This document shows positions 8,801 through 17,493 of a DNA stretch of 64,000 nt, piece after piece (position 1 is the first letter of the stretch; each line of letters opens with the position of its first letter). This DNA is from Liquorilactobacillus satsumensis DSM 16230 = JCM 12392 (GTDB lineage Bacteria > Bacillota > Bacilli > Lactobacillales > Lactobacillaceae), in contig NZ_AZFQ01000019.1 of assembly GCF_001435195.1 (NCBI RefSeq), positions 123,881 to 187,880 on the forward strand. The letters run 5' to 3'. A program made the position numbers and the translations under genes. The notes beneath the pieces were generated by a model, which was given only the letters and a program-made list of their open reading frames with translations, was not told the DNA's origin and did no database searches.

Positions 8801-11800
8801 ATGAAGATTGAAAAAGTGTTGGTTGCAAACCGTGGAGAGATTGCCATTCGAATTATTCGTGCCTGTAGCGAATTAAAGTTGCAGACGGTTGCTGTGTTTG
8901 CAAAAGAAGATGAATTTTCCGTGCATCGTTTTAAGGCTGATGAAGCTTATCAGATTGGGGCAGGTAAGAAACCAATTGAAGCTTATTTAGATATGGACGA
9001 TATTATTCGGGTTGCAAAACAGACAGGTGCAAATGCAATTCATCCCGGATATGGTTTCTTAGCGGAAAATGAATTATTTGCACAAAAATGTCAAGATGCT
9101 GGGATTATCTTCATTGGACCGACTGTCGCACAGTTAGATACTTTTGGTGACAAGGTTAAGGCTAAAGCAGCAGCATTGCGTGCTGGTCTACATACGATTC
9201 CAGGGAGCGATGGACCCGTTTTTTCAGTTGAAGAGGTGCGCGACTTTACTGCCAAACACGGTTTTCCAATTATGGTTAAGGCCGCATTGGGCGGTGGTGG
9301 CCGTGGAATGCGCATTATTCATAACGAAGAAGAAATTGCTGAAAGTTTTGCACGTGCTCAGAGTGAAGCCAAGCAATCTTTCGGCGATGATGAGCTTTAC
9401 ATTGAAAAATACTTAGAAGCTCCTAAACATATTGAGGTTCAAATTTTAGCCGATCAACATGGTAACGTGATCCATCTTTTTGAACGCGATTGTTCAGTGC
9501 AAAGACGTCACCAAAAAGTGATTGAGGTGGCTCCAAGTGTGTTGAGTGAAAAACGGCGCGCTGAAATTTGTGCAGCAGCGGTTGCTTTAATGAAGAGTGT
9601 TCATTATCAAAATGCTGGGACGGTTGAATTTCTAGTAACTCCAACTGATTTTTATTTCATAGAAGTCAATCCGCGAGTTCAGGTTGAACATACAATTACT
9701 GAAATGATTACGGACATGGATATTGTCCAATCGCAAATTCTAATTGCTGCGGGTAAAGATTTGTTTGCGGACTTGAAAATTCCGCAACAAGCTGAGCTTC
9801 AGCATCATGGTTTTGCAATTCAATGTCGTGTGACCACAGAAGATCCGGAGAACAACTTTATGCCTGACACCGGCAAGATTGAAACTTACCGTTCTCCAGG
9901 TGGTTTCGGTGTTCGTTTAGATGGCGGAAACGCTTATGCGGGTGCGGTGATTAGTCCTTATTTTGATTCGCTGCTTGTTAAAGCTTGTGTCCAGGCACGA
10001 ACCTTTATTGGAGCTGTCCTCAAGATGGATCGTGTCCTTGATGAATTCCGGATTCGCGGAATTAAAACAAATATTCCCTTCATGCAAAACGTGATTAATC
10101 ATCCGGACTTTATTGCGGGCAAAGCATCAACGACATTCATTGATACGACCCCTGAATTGTTCCGAATGTCACACCCTAAAAATACTATCAACCAATTACT
10201 GAAGTACATTGGCAATGTGACTGTTAATGGCTTTCCAGGGACTGAGCATCATCGTAAAGTCTTTGTTCCGGATATTAAGCTAACAGACGATTTTGGACCA
10301 CGGCAGCGAGTTCAAAATGCCAAAGCAATTCTTGAAAAAGAAGGTGCAACGGCGGCTATGGCCTGGGTTAAGGCACAACAGAAAGTGCTTATCACGGATA
10401 CATCGATGCGTGATGCTCATCAGAGCCTTTTTGCGACTAGAATGCGTACACGGGATATGTTGCCGGTTGCTAATGTTTACGATCGTGCAATGCCAAAGAT
10501 CTTTTCTGCAGAAGTTTGGGGTGGAGCTACATTTGATGTTGCGTACCGTTTTCTCGATGAGGATCCATGGGAGCGACTGCAAAAAATTAGAAAAGCAATG
10601 CCGCAAACATTGCTTCAAATGCTTTTCCGCGGTTCAAATGCAGTTGGCTACAAGAATTATCCTGATAATGTATTACAGCGTTTCATTCAGCGCAGTGCAA
10701 CAGATGGAATCGATGTTTTCAGGATTTTTGATAGTTTAAACTGGGTTGAACAGATGGAAAAAAGTATTCAGTATGTACGTGAAACTGGAAAAATTGCTGA
10801 AGGAACAATGTGTTATACTGGTGATGTTTTAAATCCAGCTGAGCATAAATATGATCTCAATTATTATCGCGGACTGGCACGCGACTTAGTTGCAGCAGGC
10901 TCTCAGATTATTGGAATCAAGGATATGGCCGGTTTGTTGAAGCCACAGGCAGCCTATGAGTTAATTTCGACTTTAAAAGAAGAATTAGATGTTCCGGTGC
11001 ATTTACACACACATGACACAACTGGGAATGGGGTTGCAACTTATGTCCAAGCTGTCCGTGCTGGAGTTGATATTGTGGATGTTGCTGCTAGTGCACTTTC
11101 AGGCACAACTAGTCAACCAAGTATGAGTAGTCTGTATTATGCACTGTCTGGTAATGAGCGTCAGCCTGAACTTAAGATTGAAAATGTTGAAAAAATAAAT
11201 CGCTATTGGGCAGGAATTAAACCCTTCTACAAAGATTTCATGAATGGAATTACCTCTCCTCAAACTGATATTTATGAAACAGAAATGCCTGGCGGACAAT
11301 ATTCTAACTTGCAACAACAAGCAAAGGCTTTGGGAATCCAAGACTTTGAACAGGTTAAACAAGCTTATCGTGAAGTGAACAAGTTGCTTGGTGGAATTGT
11401 GAAAGTGACACCCAGTTCAAAAGTTGTCGGTGATTTTGCAATCTTCATGATTCAAAATAAGCTGACTGCTGAAACGCTTTATGAGCGGGGAAAGACACTT
11501 GATTTCCCAGAATCTGTGGTAAACTTTTTTGCAGGTGACCTAGGGCAGCCAGTCGGCGGTTTTCCTAAAAAATTGCAAAAAATTGTTCTTAAAGATCGGC
11601 AACCGATCACAGTTCGTCCAGGAAGTTTGGCAAAACCAGTTGATTTTGGTAGCCAAAAAGATGAACTTCAGGGCAAGTTAAAAGAACTGCCGAGTGAAGA
11701 AGAACTCTTAAGTTATCTGCTTTATCCGGAAGTATTTCTTGACTATGAAGAGGCCGTTAAACAATATGGGGATCTTTCCTTACTAGACACAACAACTTTC

Positions 11801-12235
11801 TATCAGGGGATGCGAACCGAAGAAACAGTGCATATCAAACGAACAGAGGGTAAAGTTGCAATTGTTAAACTGGCTTCAATTGGTGATGCTGACGAAGAAG
11901 GACAACGAATTTTGTACTTTACGGTTAATGGTCAGGACCAGCAAATTGTCATTCGGGATAAGAGTAAAAAGGGTAAGGTCAAAACTAATTTAAAGGCTGA
12001 ACCAACGGACCCGCACCATATTGGAGCAACGTTGAGTGGATCGGTGTTAAAAGTGCTAGTTACTAAGAATCAAGTTGTTAAGAAGGGAACGCCTTTAATT
12101 GTTACTGAAGCAATGAAGATGGAGACAACTATCAAGGCACCTTATGATGGAGAAATCAGCCATATCTATGTTAAGGCAGGCGATATTTTAGAAACGCGTG
12201 ATCTTTTGATGGAGATTGAGCCGATTAAAAGCTAA
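8801..12235 (+). CDS. pyc: Pyruvate carboxylase
   Basis: Biotin enzyme of 1144 residues that carboxylates pyruvate to oxaloacetate using ATP and bicarbonate, supplying aspartate and hence the pyr and asd-dapA pathways in this window. Domains in order: biotin carboxylase (about 1-450, with GGGGRGMR near 167 and VQVEHT near 290), carboxyltransferase (about 530-830, with RDAHQSL and the metal-site HLHTHDTTG), allosteric/linker region, and biotinyl carrier domain at the C-terminus with EAMKMET, whose Lys carries biotin. It is full length with no frameshift. The SD is AAGTGGGAG before the ATG. The ylbC-like gene follows after five bases, so they are probably co-transcribed. Confidence 0.96.
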   Translation: MKIEKVLVANRGEIAIRIIRACSELKLQTVAVFAKEDEFSVHRFKADEAYQIGAGKKPIEAYLDMDDIIRVAKQTGANAIHPGYGFLAENELFAQKCQDAGIIFIGPTVAQLDTFGDKVKAKAAALRAGLHTIPGSDGPVFSVEEVRDFTAKHGFPIMVKAALGGGGRGMRIIHNEEEIAESFARAQSEAKQSFGDDELYIEKYLEAPKHIEVQILADQHGNVIHLFERDCSVQRRHQKVIEVAPSVLSEKRRAEICAAAVALMKSVHYQNAGTVEFLVTPTDFYFIEVNPRVQVEHTITEMITDMDIVQSQILIAAGKDLFADLKIPQQAELQHHGFAIQCRVTTEDPENNFMPDTGKIETYRSPGGFGVRLDGGNAYAGAVISPYFDSLLVKACVQARTFIGAVLKMDRVLDEFRIRGIKTNIPFMQNVINHPDFIAGKASTTFIDTTPELFRMSHPKNTINQLLKYIGNVTVNGFPGTEHHRKVFVPDIKLTDDFGPRQRVQNAKAILEKEGATAAMAWVKAQQKVLITDTSMRDAHQSLFATRMRTRDMLPVANVYDRAMPKIFSAEVWGGATFDVAYRFLDEDPWERLQKIRKAMPQTLLQMLFRGSNAVGYKNYPDNVLQRFIQRSATDGIDVFRIFDSLNWVEQMEKSIQYVRETGKIAEGTMCYTGDVLNPAEHKYDLNYYRGLARDLVAAGSQIIGIKDMAGLLKPQAAYELISTLKEELDVPVHLHTHDTTGNGVATYVQAVRAGVDIVDVAASALSGTTSQPSMSSLYYALSGNERQPELKIENVEKINRYWAGIKPFYKDFMNGITSPQTDIYETEMPGGQYSNLQQQAKALGIQDFEQVKQAYREVNKLLGGIVKVTPSSKVVGDFAIFMIQNKLTAETLYERGKTLDFPESVVNFFAGDLGQPVGGFPKKLQKIVLKDRQPITVRPGSLAKPVDFGSQKDELQGKLKELPSEEELLSYLLYPEVFLDYEEAVKQYGDLSLLDTTTFYQGMRTEETVHIKRTEGKVAIVKLASIGDADEEGQRILYFTVNGQDQQIVIRDKSKKGKVKTNLKAEPTDPHHIGATLSGSVLKVLVTKNQVVKKGTPLIVTEAMKMETTIKAPYDGEISHIYVKAGDILETRDLLMEIEPIKS

Positions 12236-12240
12236 GAATA

Positions 12241-13374
12241 ATGAAAAAAAGAATCCTAATTAAAACCATCCGCAACTTTATAGTTATTTTTACTGTGCTT
12301 TTGTTGGGCAGTTACTTTATTGCTGCTTTACGGGGACGTAATACTATTAATATGACGCGGCCAACAGAGCGGGTTAGAAAGACAAGTATTCATCTAACAA
12401 CTCCAAAAGTTTCTAGAATCAAGACTCAAGGGTTGGCGCGTTATGTGGGAGTTTCTTCAAGTCAAATTGAGCAGGTTTTCGGTGAACCTCAAGGTAAATT
12501 GGATAGCGCAATCAATGTTGAATGGTGGCTGTATAATTTGGACTCGACAAATTATTTGAAAATTGGAATTGATCAGTATACTAAGAAAGTTAGCGCAATT
12601 TTTGTGACCGGGTCAAACCCTGAGCAAAATGGGAATTTGAAAGTTGGGATGACTTTCAAAAAATTATTGCAATTGACGTCGTTGTCGGCAAATTTTGGCT
12701 TGTCTTACCATGAACAAAAGTTTCAATTAGAGCTTTCAGAAGCAGACATGAATCAAAGACCGCTTGTCGGTTTTAAGAATGGAACTTATGCAATTACGTA
12801 TCTCAACCCTAACTCTCAAAACGTTGATGCAATTGAGTATCTGGATACAGACATGCTACTCAAGAAGAATATTTATCAAGTTATTTCACAAACACCATTA
12901 CCTGCACAATATCAAGGAGATACGAACTGGGAACAAATGGACATTATGCTGCCGTTTGATTTAATGCAGATGATTAATACTAAGCGCCGTTTGCTCGCCA
13001 ATCAGACGTTGCCGATCGGTGACCCGCTTGTCCAGTCTGCACATGATGTGATTAGTAATCTAACTGATAACCCGCAAAGATATTTAAATAATAAGGATGC
13101 ACGGCTTTTGAAGAGTATTATGAGCGGTGATCTTGGACAACAAGGGTTGGTTTCTTTAGATAGCGGACAACTTCCAAAAAAACTCTATGACGATGCAGGT
13201 CTTAACGAGAAAAAATACAAAATCTACTGTATGTTTCCGTATTATGAAAACTCAGTACTTTTTGAACGGCTTTCTTTAAGGCAGAATATTTGGAACGACT
13301 TAATTACCGGGCAAACAGAAAAGATTGGAATTGCGTATGATCGCGGGATTCTGGTTGTAATTATTAATAAATAA
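12241..13374 (+). CDS. Membrane-anchored CAP-associated domain protein (YlbC-like)
   Basis: Protein of 377 residues. A single N-terminal membrane segment (about 11-28) indicates an extracytoplasmic body. The middle part (about 60-200) resembles the CAP-associated N-terminal domain, with GVSSSQIEQVFGEP and later repeats of a V.G..F..L pattern. The C-terminal part, starting INTKRRLLANQTLPIGD and ending GIAYDRGILVVIINK, has the outline of a CAP/SCP domain but lacks an obvious His/GEN active-site set. Function is unknown. Position between pyc and ylbG matches B. subtilis ylbC. Confidence 0.75.
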   Translation: MKKRILIKTIRNFIVIFTVLLLGSYFIAALRGRNTINMTRPTERVRKTSIHLTTPKVSRIKTQGLARYVGVSSSQIEQVFGEPQGKLDSAINVEWWLYNLDSTNYLKIGIDQYTKKVSAIFVTGSNPEQNGNLKVGMTFKKLLQLTSLSANFGLSYHEQKFQLELSEADMNQRPLVGFKNGTYAITYLNPNSQNVDAIEYLDTDMLLKKNIYQVISQTPLPAQYQGDTNWEQMDIMLPFDLMQMINTKRRLLANQTLPIGDPLVQSAHDVISNLTDNPQRYLNNKDARLLKSIMSGDLGQQGLVSLDSGQLPKKLYDDAGLNEKKYKIYCMFPYYENSVLFERLSLRQNIWNDLITGQTEKIGIAYDRGILVVIINK

Positions 13375-13386
13375 AGGTGGCTGATC

Positions 13387-13686
13387 ATGGATTTTAAGAT
13401 TAAACAGCGCCAAGGCGTAGTTGTTTACCTCTTTCATTTAAAAAATAGTCGACAACTGAAACGCTTTGGAACGATTCACTATGTTTCACGGCGGATGAAA
13501 TATGTTGTTTTGTATATGGATCAAGAAGCGGTCAGCGAAAGTCTAGTTAAGCTCAAGGAAATGCGCTTTGTAAAAAAAGTTATGCCTTCTCCTTTACCAG
13601 AACTTAAAATCGACTTTAGCGATTCATTGGGCGACTACAAATTGACTGATGAAGATCGTGAAAAGTTTAAGGATAATAAAGAGTGA
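13387..13686 (+). CDS. UPF0298 family protein YlbG
   Basis: Cytosolic protein of 99 residues, DUF2129/UPF0298. It shows the family's RQG.VVYL, RFGTIHYVSRRMKYVVLYMD and CKVxKV-like VKKVMPS blocks. Its biochemical role is unknown. SD AGGTGG lies eight bases before the ATG. It sits directly before rsmD (four-base gap), the order ylbG-ylbH of Bacillus, and is almost certainly co-transcribed with it. Confidence 0.88.
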   Translation: MDFKIKQRQGVVVYLFHLKNSRQLKRFGTIHYVSRRMKYVVLYMDQEAVSESLVKLKEMRFVKKVMPSPLPELKIDFSDSLGDYKLTDEDREKFKDNKE

Positions 13687-13690
13687 GCGC

Positions 13691-14248
13691 ATGAGAATAA
13701 TTTCGGGTAGTTATGGGGGACGGCGTTTGAAGGCTGTTCCAGGAATGAAAACACGACCTACAACAGACAAGGTAAAAGAAGCGATGTTTAATATCATCGG
13801 TCCTTATTTTGAGGGTGGCAGGTCGTTAGATCTTTTTGCTGGCAGTGGCGGGTTGAGCATTGAAGCTGTTTCTCGTGGGATTGAACATGCTTATTTGGTT
13901 GATCGTCAGTTTCAGGCGATCAAGACCATTAAAGAAAACATTGCAGTCACGAAAGAAGAAACCAGGTTTACAGTTTTAAAAGCGAGTGCAGAGCATATCT
14001 TAGACCGTTTAGCAACTGAGGGTTTGAAATTTGATTTGTTGCTGTTGGATCCGCCGTATAAAAAACAACAAATTGTTGATCTGTTAAAACAAGTTGTTGC
14101 TTTTAAATTACTGGCATCAGGTGCATTGGTTATCTGTGAAACGGACCAGCAGGCGCAATTACCACAGGAACTCGCTGGATTTGAGTTGCTGCGGCGTGCT
14201 GATTATGGCATTACAGAGCTAACAGTTTATCGCTATCGAGGTGAGTAA
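13691..14248 (+). CDS. rsmD: 16S rRNA (guanine-966-N2)-methyltransferase
   Basis: SAM-dependent methyltransferase of 185 residues that modifies G966 of 16S rRNA. The N-terminus MRIISGSYGGRRLK is the family signature and fixes the start at 13691 although the frame is open from 13649. Motif I (DLFAGSGGLSIEA) is near residue 45 and the catalytic DPPY motif near 122. The GTGAG at the ylbG stop serves as its SD. coaD begins two bases after its stop, as in B. subtilis ylbH-coaD. Confidence 0.94.
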   Translation: MRIISGSYGGRRLKAVPGMKTRPTTDKVKEAMFNIIGPYFEGGRSLDLFAGSGGLSIEAVSRGIEHAYLVDRQFQAIKTIKENIAVTKEETRFTVLKASAEHILDRLATEGLKFDLLLLDPPYKKQQIVDLLKQVVAFKLLASGALVICETDQQAQLPQELAGFELLRRADYGITELTVYRYRGE

Positions 14249-14250
14249 AG

Positions 14251-14727
14251 ATGAAAGCAGTTTTCCCTGGAAGTTTTGATCCGGTGACAAATGGGCATTT
14301 GAACTTGATTAGGCGTGCTACTAGAATCTTTGATGAAGTAACAGTTTTAATTATGACTAATACGAGCAAAAAAAGTCTTTTTAGTCTTTCTGAGCGAAGC
14401 GCATTTTTAAAAGAGGCCTTGAAAGATTTTCCAGAAGTAACGGTGCAGGCAGTTTCCGACGAATTAACAGTTAAAGTGGCACAAAAAATTGGGGCACAGG
14501 TAATTATCAGGGGTGTGCGCAATGAGAAGGATTTTATTTTTGAGAGTGAAATCGCAGCTATGAATGCGCACCTTGCTCCCAAGTTGGAGACGGTTTTTCT
14601 ACCAAGCGCTCCCAAATTTACGCAGCTTTCTTCCAGCATTATTAAAGAAGTTGCTAAATTTGGAGGAGACTTGACAGGGCTCGTGCCAGTTGCTGTAGAA
14701 AAAGCGCTTAAAGAAAAGGAATCTTAA
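14251..14727 (+). CDS. coaD: Phosphopantetheine adenylyltransferase
   Basis: Penultimate step of coenzyme A synthesis: transfers AMP from ATP to 4'-phosphopantetheine. The length of 158 residues is normal. The nucleotidyltransferase motif PGSFDPVTNGHLNLI is at residues 5-19, RGVRNEKDF near 90, and the late SSSIIKE segment near 130 corresponds to the ISST motif. The stop overlaps the next ATG by one base, so translation of the ylbL-like gene is probably coupled. Confidence 0.96.
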   Translation: MKAVFPGSFDPVTNGHLNLIRRATRIFDEVTVLIMTNTSKKSLFSLSERSAFLKEALKDFPEVTVQAVSDELTVKVAQKIGAQVIIRGVRNEKDFIFESEIAAMNAHLAPKLETVFLPSAPKFTQLSSSIIKEVAKFGGDLTGLVPVAVEKALKEKES

Positions 14728-15761
14728 TGAAAAAAGGTAAATTTTTTGGAATTGTAGCATTTGCAATCATTTTACTTGGTTTTTTATGTTTGTTTCCCTT
14801 ACCGATCTATATTGAAACTGTTGGTAAGGCGCAAAATGTGGCGCAGTATGTCAGGGTTGCACAAAAAAAGGATCGGACAGCGGGTTCGCTCATGTTGACC
14901 TATGTCAGCGTGGCACGTGCTACACCGGTCTTATATGGAGCAAGCTTTTTTGACAAATATGCTTCCCGATTACCAGAAGAAGAAGTCAGTGGAAATGAGA
15001 CTGATTCTGAATATGAGCGGGTGCAGACATATTATATGGAAGATGCGGTTAATCAAGCTAAAGCAGCTGCTTTACGTCTGGCGGGAAAAAAATATCAGCA
15101 AAAGTATCTAGGAATTTATGTACTGTCTTTACTGCAAGGGTCAACTTTTAAAAACAAACTTGCTGTTGGGGATACAGTAACAGCCGTTGATGGGCAGCAT
15201 TTTTCTAAGACTGCTGATTTTGTTGCCTATCTTGCAAAGCAAAAAGTGCGTAAACAAGTCACAGTTACATATTTGCGCAACGGAAAACAGCGTACAGTTA
15301 GCGGCAAGACGATGAAATTACCTGGGACTTCGCGAACAGGAATTGGAATTTCACTGGCTGAACGTTCTCAAATTACCACTTCCGAGAAGATTACGACTGA
15401 TATGGAAGGAATTGGCGGACCGTCGGCTGGGTTAATGTTGGCACTACAGATGTATTCCCAATTAGCGAATCAAGATCTCAAGCTTGGGCGTAAGATAGCT
15501 GGAACAGGCACAATTTCTGCGGATGGAACGGTTGGCGAGATTGGTGGAATAGATAAAAAGGTGGTTGCAGCTCAACGAGCAGGAGCAACGCTCTTTTTTG
15601 CACCCAACAATCGAGTGACTGCAGCCGAACGCAAGGTTGATGCACAAGCGGTTTCCAATTACAAAGAGGCTCAAGCAGCTGTTAAAAAGTATCATTTAAA
15701 ATTAAAGGTTGTGCCGGTTACGAATATTAAGGATGCGTTGCATTATTTGAAGACGCATTAA
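14727..15761 (+). CDS. PDZ-Lon membrane protease (YlbL/SepM family)
   Basis: Protein of 344 residues with an N-terminal membrane anchor (about 8-25), a PDZ domain (about 110-200, containing LAVGDTVTAVDGQ) and a C-terminal Lon-type S16 protease domain. The catalytic Ser lies in GGPSAGLML near residue 233 and the catalytic Lys in GGIDKKVVAAQ near 278, forming a Ser-Lys dyad. Streptococcal SepM of this family trims the competence peptide extracellularly, and B. subtilis YlbL sits at the same locus. Here it is the last gene of the rsmD-coaD unit and the late competence operon follows, separated by repeats. A role in peptide signalling is only a suggestion. Confidence 0.85.
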   Translation: MKKGKFFGIVAFAIILLGFLCLFPLPIYIETVGKAQNVAQYVRVAQKKDRTAGSLMLTYVSVARATPVLYGASFFDKYASRLPEEEVSGNETDSEYERVQTYYMEDAVNQAKAAALRLAGKKYQQKYLGIYVLSLLQGSTFKNKLAVGDTVTAVDGQHFSKTADFVAYLAKQKVRKQVTVTYLRNGKQRTVSGKTMKLPGTSRTGIGISLAERSQITTSEKITTDMEGIGGPSAGLMLALQMYSQLANQDLKLGRKIAGTGTISADGTVGEIGGIDKKVVAAQRAGATLFFAPNNRVTAAERKVDAQAVSNYKEAQAAVKKYHLKLKVVPVTNIKDALHYLKTH

Positions 15762-15763
15762 GA

Positions 15764-15803
15764 AGAAGTGACGACCAACAGCGCTTAGCCACCGCAGACT
15801 AAG
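15764..15803. repeat. Fragment of subtype II repeat
   Basis: AGAAGTG.CGAC...AGCG.T.AGCC.CCGCAGACTAAG matches the reverse complement of the unit at 54130 over about 40 bases by eye. It begins two bases after the protease stop codon and is immediately followed by a subtype I element, so the two subtypes are joined here. Confidence 0.55.
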
Positions 15804-16105
15804 AGAATGTGACATAAGTCGGGAAAATTTGAGTGCTAACTCGAAATTACGAACATAGCGAGTACTTTGCTATGAGTAATTGGAAAGTCAGACGGAAGAT
15901 TTTGACTTATGGAACACGTTTATCCGGAATAAAAGAGGGAGTGTGACATAAGTCGGGAAAATTTGAGTGCTAACTCGAAATTACGAACATAGCGAGTACT
16001 TTGCGATGAGTAATTCGAAGTTAGACGGAGAATTTTGACTTATGGAACACGTTTATGCGGAATAAAAGAGAGGCTGTGACAAAAGTTAACTTTTGTCACA
16101 GCCCC
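15804..16105. repeat. Two tandem subtype I foldback repeats with terminal terminator
   Basis: Two copies with a 134-base period (landmark GTGACATAAGTCGGGAAAA at 15809 and 15943). Each holds the left half with GCTAACTCGAAATTACGAAC, the centre GAGTACTTTGC, the right half TGAGTAATT and GACTTATGGAACAC, and the tail CGGAATAAAAGAG. Only the second copy ends with the palindrome GGCTGTGACAAAAG...CTTTTGTCACAGCC followed by five T, a plausible terminator for the upstream operon. This fills most of the gap between the protease gene and comEA. Confidence 0.88.
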
Positions 16106-16172
16106 TTTTTGCAACTTGATTAACGGTAAAAGCTCAAGTTTGCGTATTTAGTTAGTGAAGGGAGGAATCGGT

Positions 16173-16850
16173 ATGCTGGAGCAGCTGCGAGATTTTTGGG
16201 AAGAGCATCGGTCACTGCTAGTTGTTTCTTTTATCTTGATAAGCGGGGGATTTTTAATCGGCAGTAATTTGTATAATAACTCTAGGAAGTCAACAACTTC
16301 GCAATTTGGAGTTGCTAAAAGTAGCATGAGTGCTTCAACTCGCTCCAAAGCAGTCCAGTCGACTGCGGCTACAAGTCACTCAGCCTTGGTATCAGTTGAC
16401 GTTAAGGGCGCGGTTAAAAATCCTGGCGTGTATCATGCACAGGAGGGAGCACGTGTCAATGAAATTATAACAGCTGCGGGTGGTTTTGCGGCAACTGCTG
16501 ATCAAAATCAAGTTAACCTAGCATTGAAAATTAAAGACCAGCAAATAATTTACGTTCCTTTTCGCGGTGAAATCGCAAGCAAACCAGTTACCACGGTTGC
16601 TGCAAATATAAGTGAACAAGCAGGTTCGGCGGCGGGAACTGTCACTGAAGGAACAAAAATTGATCTGAATCAAGCTAAGAAAGAAGATCTGCTCAAAATT
16701 CCAGGCATTGGAGACAAGAAAGCTGAACAGATTCTGGCTTATCGTACGGAACATGGTAATTTCAACCAACTTGATGAACTAAAAAATATTTCAGGAATTG
16801 GTGATAAAATTTTAGTCAAACTAAAATCTTATTTGAAGATTGGTTCCTGA
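16173..16850 (+). CDS. comEA: Competence DNA receptor ComEA
   Basis: Membrane-anchored DNA-binding protein of 225 residues that captures transforming DNA outside the membrane. A single membrane segment lies at about 14-32. A low-complexity Ser/Thr/Ala linker follows, then a SLBB domain (about 72-125, VDVKGAVKNPGVY) and a C-terminal double helix-hairpin-helix (about 165-225) with IPGIGDKKAEQIL and ISGIGDKI. The ATG at 16173 is preferred over the GTG at 16155, because GGGAGG lies eight bases before it. It is the first gene of the comEA-comEB-comEC cluster. A GTATTT-type com-box candidate upstream (16141-16150) is too weak to call. Confidence 0.93.
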   Translation: MLEQLRDFWEEHRSLLVVSFILISGGFLIGSNLYNNSRKSTTSQFGVAKSSMSASTRSKAVQSTAATSHSALVSVDVKGAVKNPGVYHAQEGARVNEIITAAGGFAATADQNQVNLALKIKDQQIIYVPFRGEIASKPVTTVAANISEQAGSAAGTVTEGTKIDLNQAKKEDLLKIPGIGDKKAEQILAYRTEHGNFNQLDELKNISGIGDKILVKLKSYLKIGS

Positions 16851-16915
16851 GCTGCTGTTTGCAGTTCCAATTTTCTGCTATACTATGAATAAATTTATGA
16901 CGCGAAGGTGAGAGT

Positions 16916-17422
16916 ATGTCAGACGCAAGAATTCCATGGGATCAATATTTTATGATGCAAGCGGTTTTGTTATCAATGAGAAGTACATGTGAGCGGCTTT
17001 CTGTGGGAGCTATTTTGGTACGTGATCGGAGGATCATTGCGGGCGGTTATAACGGTTCTGTTTCGGGTGATACGCATTGTATTGATGAAGGCTGCTACAT
17101 TGTAGATGGTCACTGTGTAAGGACAATTCACGCTGAAATGAATGCAGTTTTGCAGTGTGCAAAATTCGGTGTAGCAACGGCCAATGCAGAAGTTTACGTG
17201 ACGGATTTTCCCTGTTTGCAGTGTACTAAAATGCTGTTGCAAGCTGGAATTAAAAAAATTTATTATTTGCGTAACTATCATAACGATGATTATGCAGTCA
17301 AGTTATTAAGGTTGAAAAATGTTGAAGTACATCAAGTTAAGCTGGAGCAGGAGTATTTACGCAAACTTGCGCCAGAAAATAATTTTAGTGATTTAACGGG
17401 AAAACAGCAGTCGAAAGACTGA
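16916..17422 (+). CDS. comEB: ComE operon protein 2, dCMP deaminase family
   Basis: Zinc-dependent deoxycytidylate deaminase fold of 168 residues. The catalytic HAEMNAVLQ motif is near residue 71 and the zinc Cys pair in FPCLQCTKML near 100. It would deaminate dCMP to dUMP; in Bacillus the gene lies in the comE operon but is not needed for DNA uptake. TATACT near 16880 with a weak upstream -35 suggests a promoter between comEA and comEB. SD AAGGTGAG lies before the ATG. Its stop lies where comEC translation may begin. Confidence 0.92.
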   Translation: MSDARIPWDQYFMMQAVLLSMRSTCERLSVGAILVRDRRIIAGGYNGSVSGDTHCIDEGCYIVDGHCVRTIHAEMNAVLQCAKFGVATANAEVYVTDFPCLQCTKMLLQAGIKKIYYLRNYHNDDYAVKLLRLKNVEVHQVKLEQEYLRKLAPENNFSDLTGKQQSKD

Positions 17423-17493
17423 TTTTTTTACTGGCAATTGCGGCATTCCTGCTGTGTCTGTTACTGCTTTCATTCAATTGGATTTGGCTATTA

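Noticed and set aside
10280-10739. Open frames on both strands inside pyc
   Set aside because: They overlap the conserved carboxyltransferase domain of an intact enzyme and have no start signals.
15804-16105. Insertion sequence remnant with transposase
   Set aside because: No open frame with transposase motifs lies within or beside any repeat copy. The elements are at most non-autonomous.
16120-16172. Competence sigma factor box before comEA
   Set aside because: The best match, TTTGCGTATTTAG, agrees with the com-box at only about five of eight positions, too weak to support.
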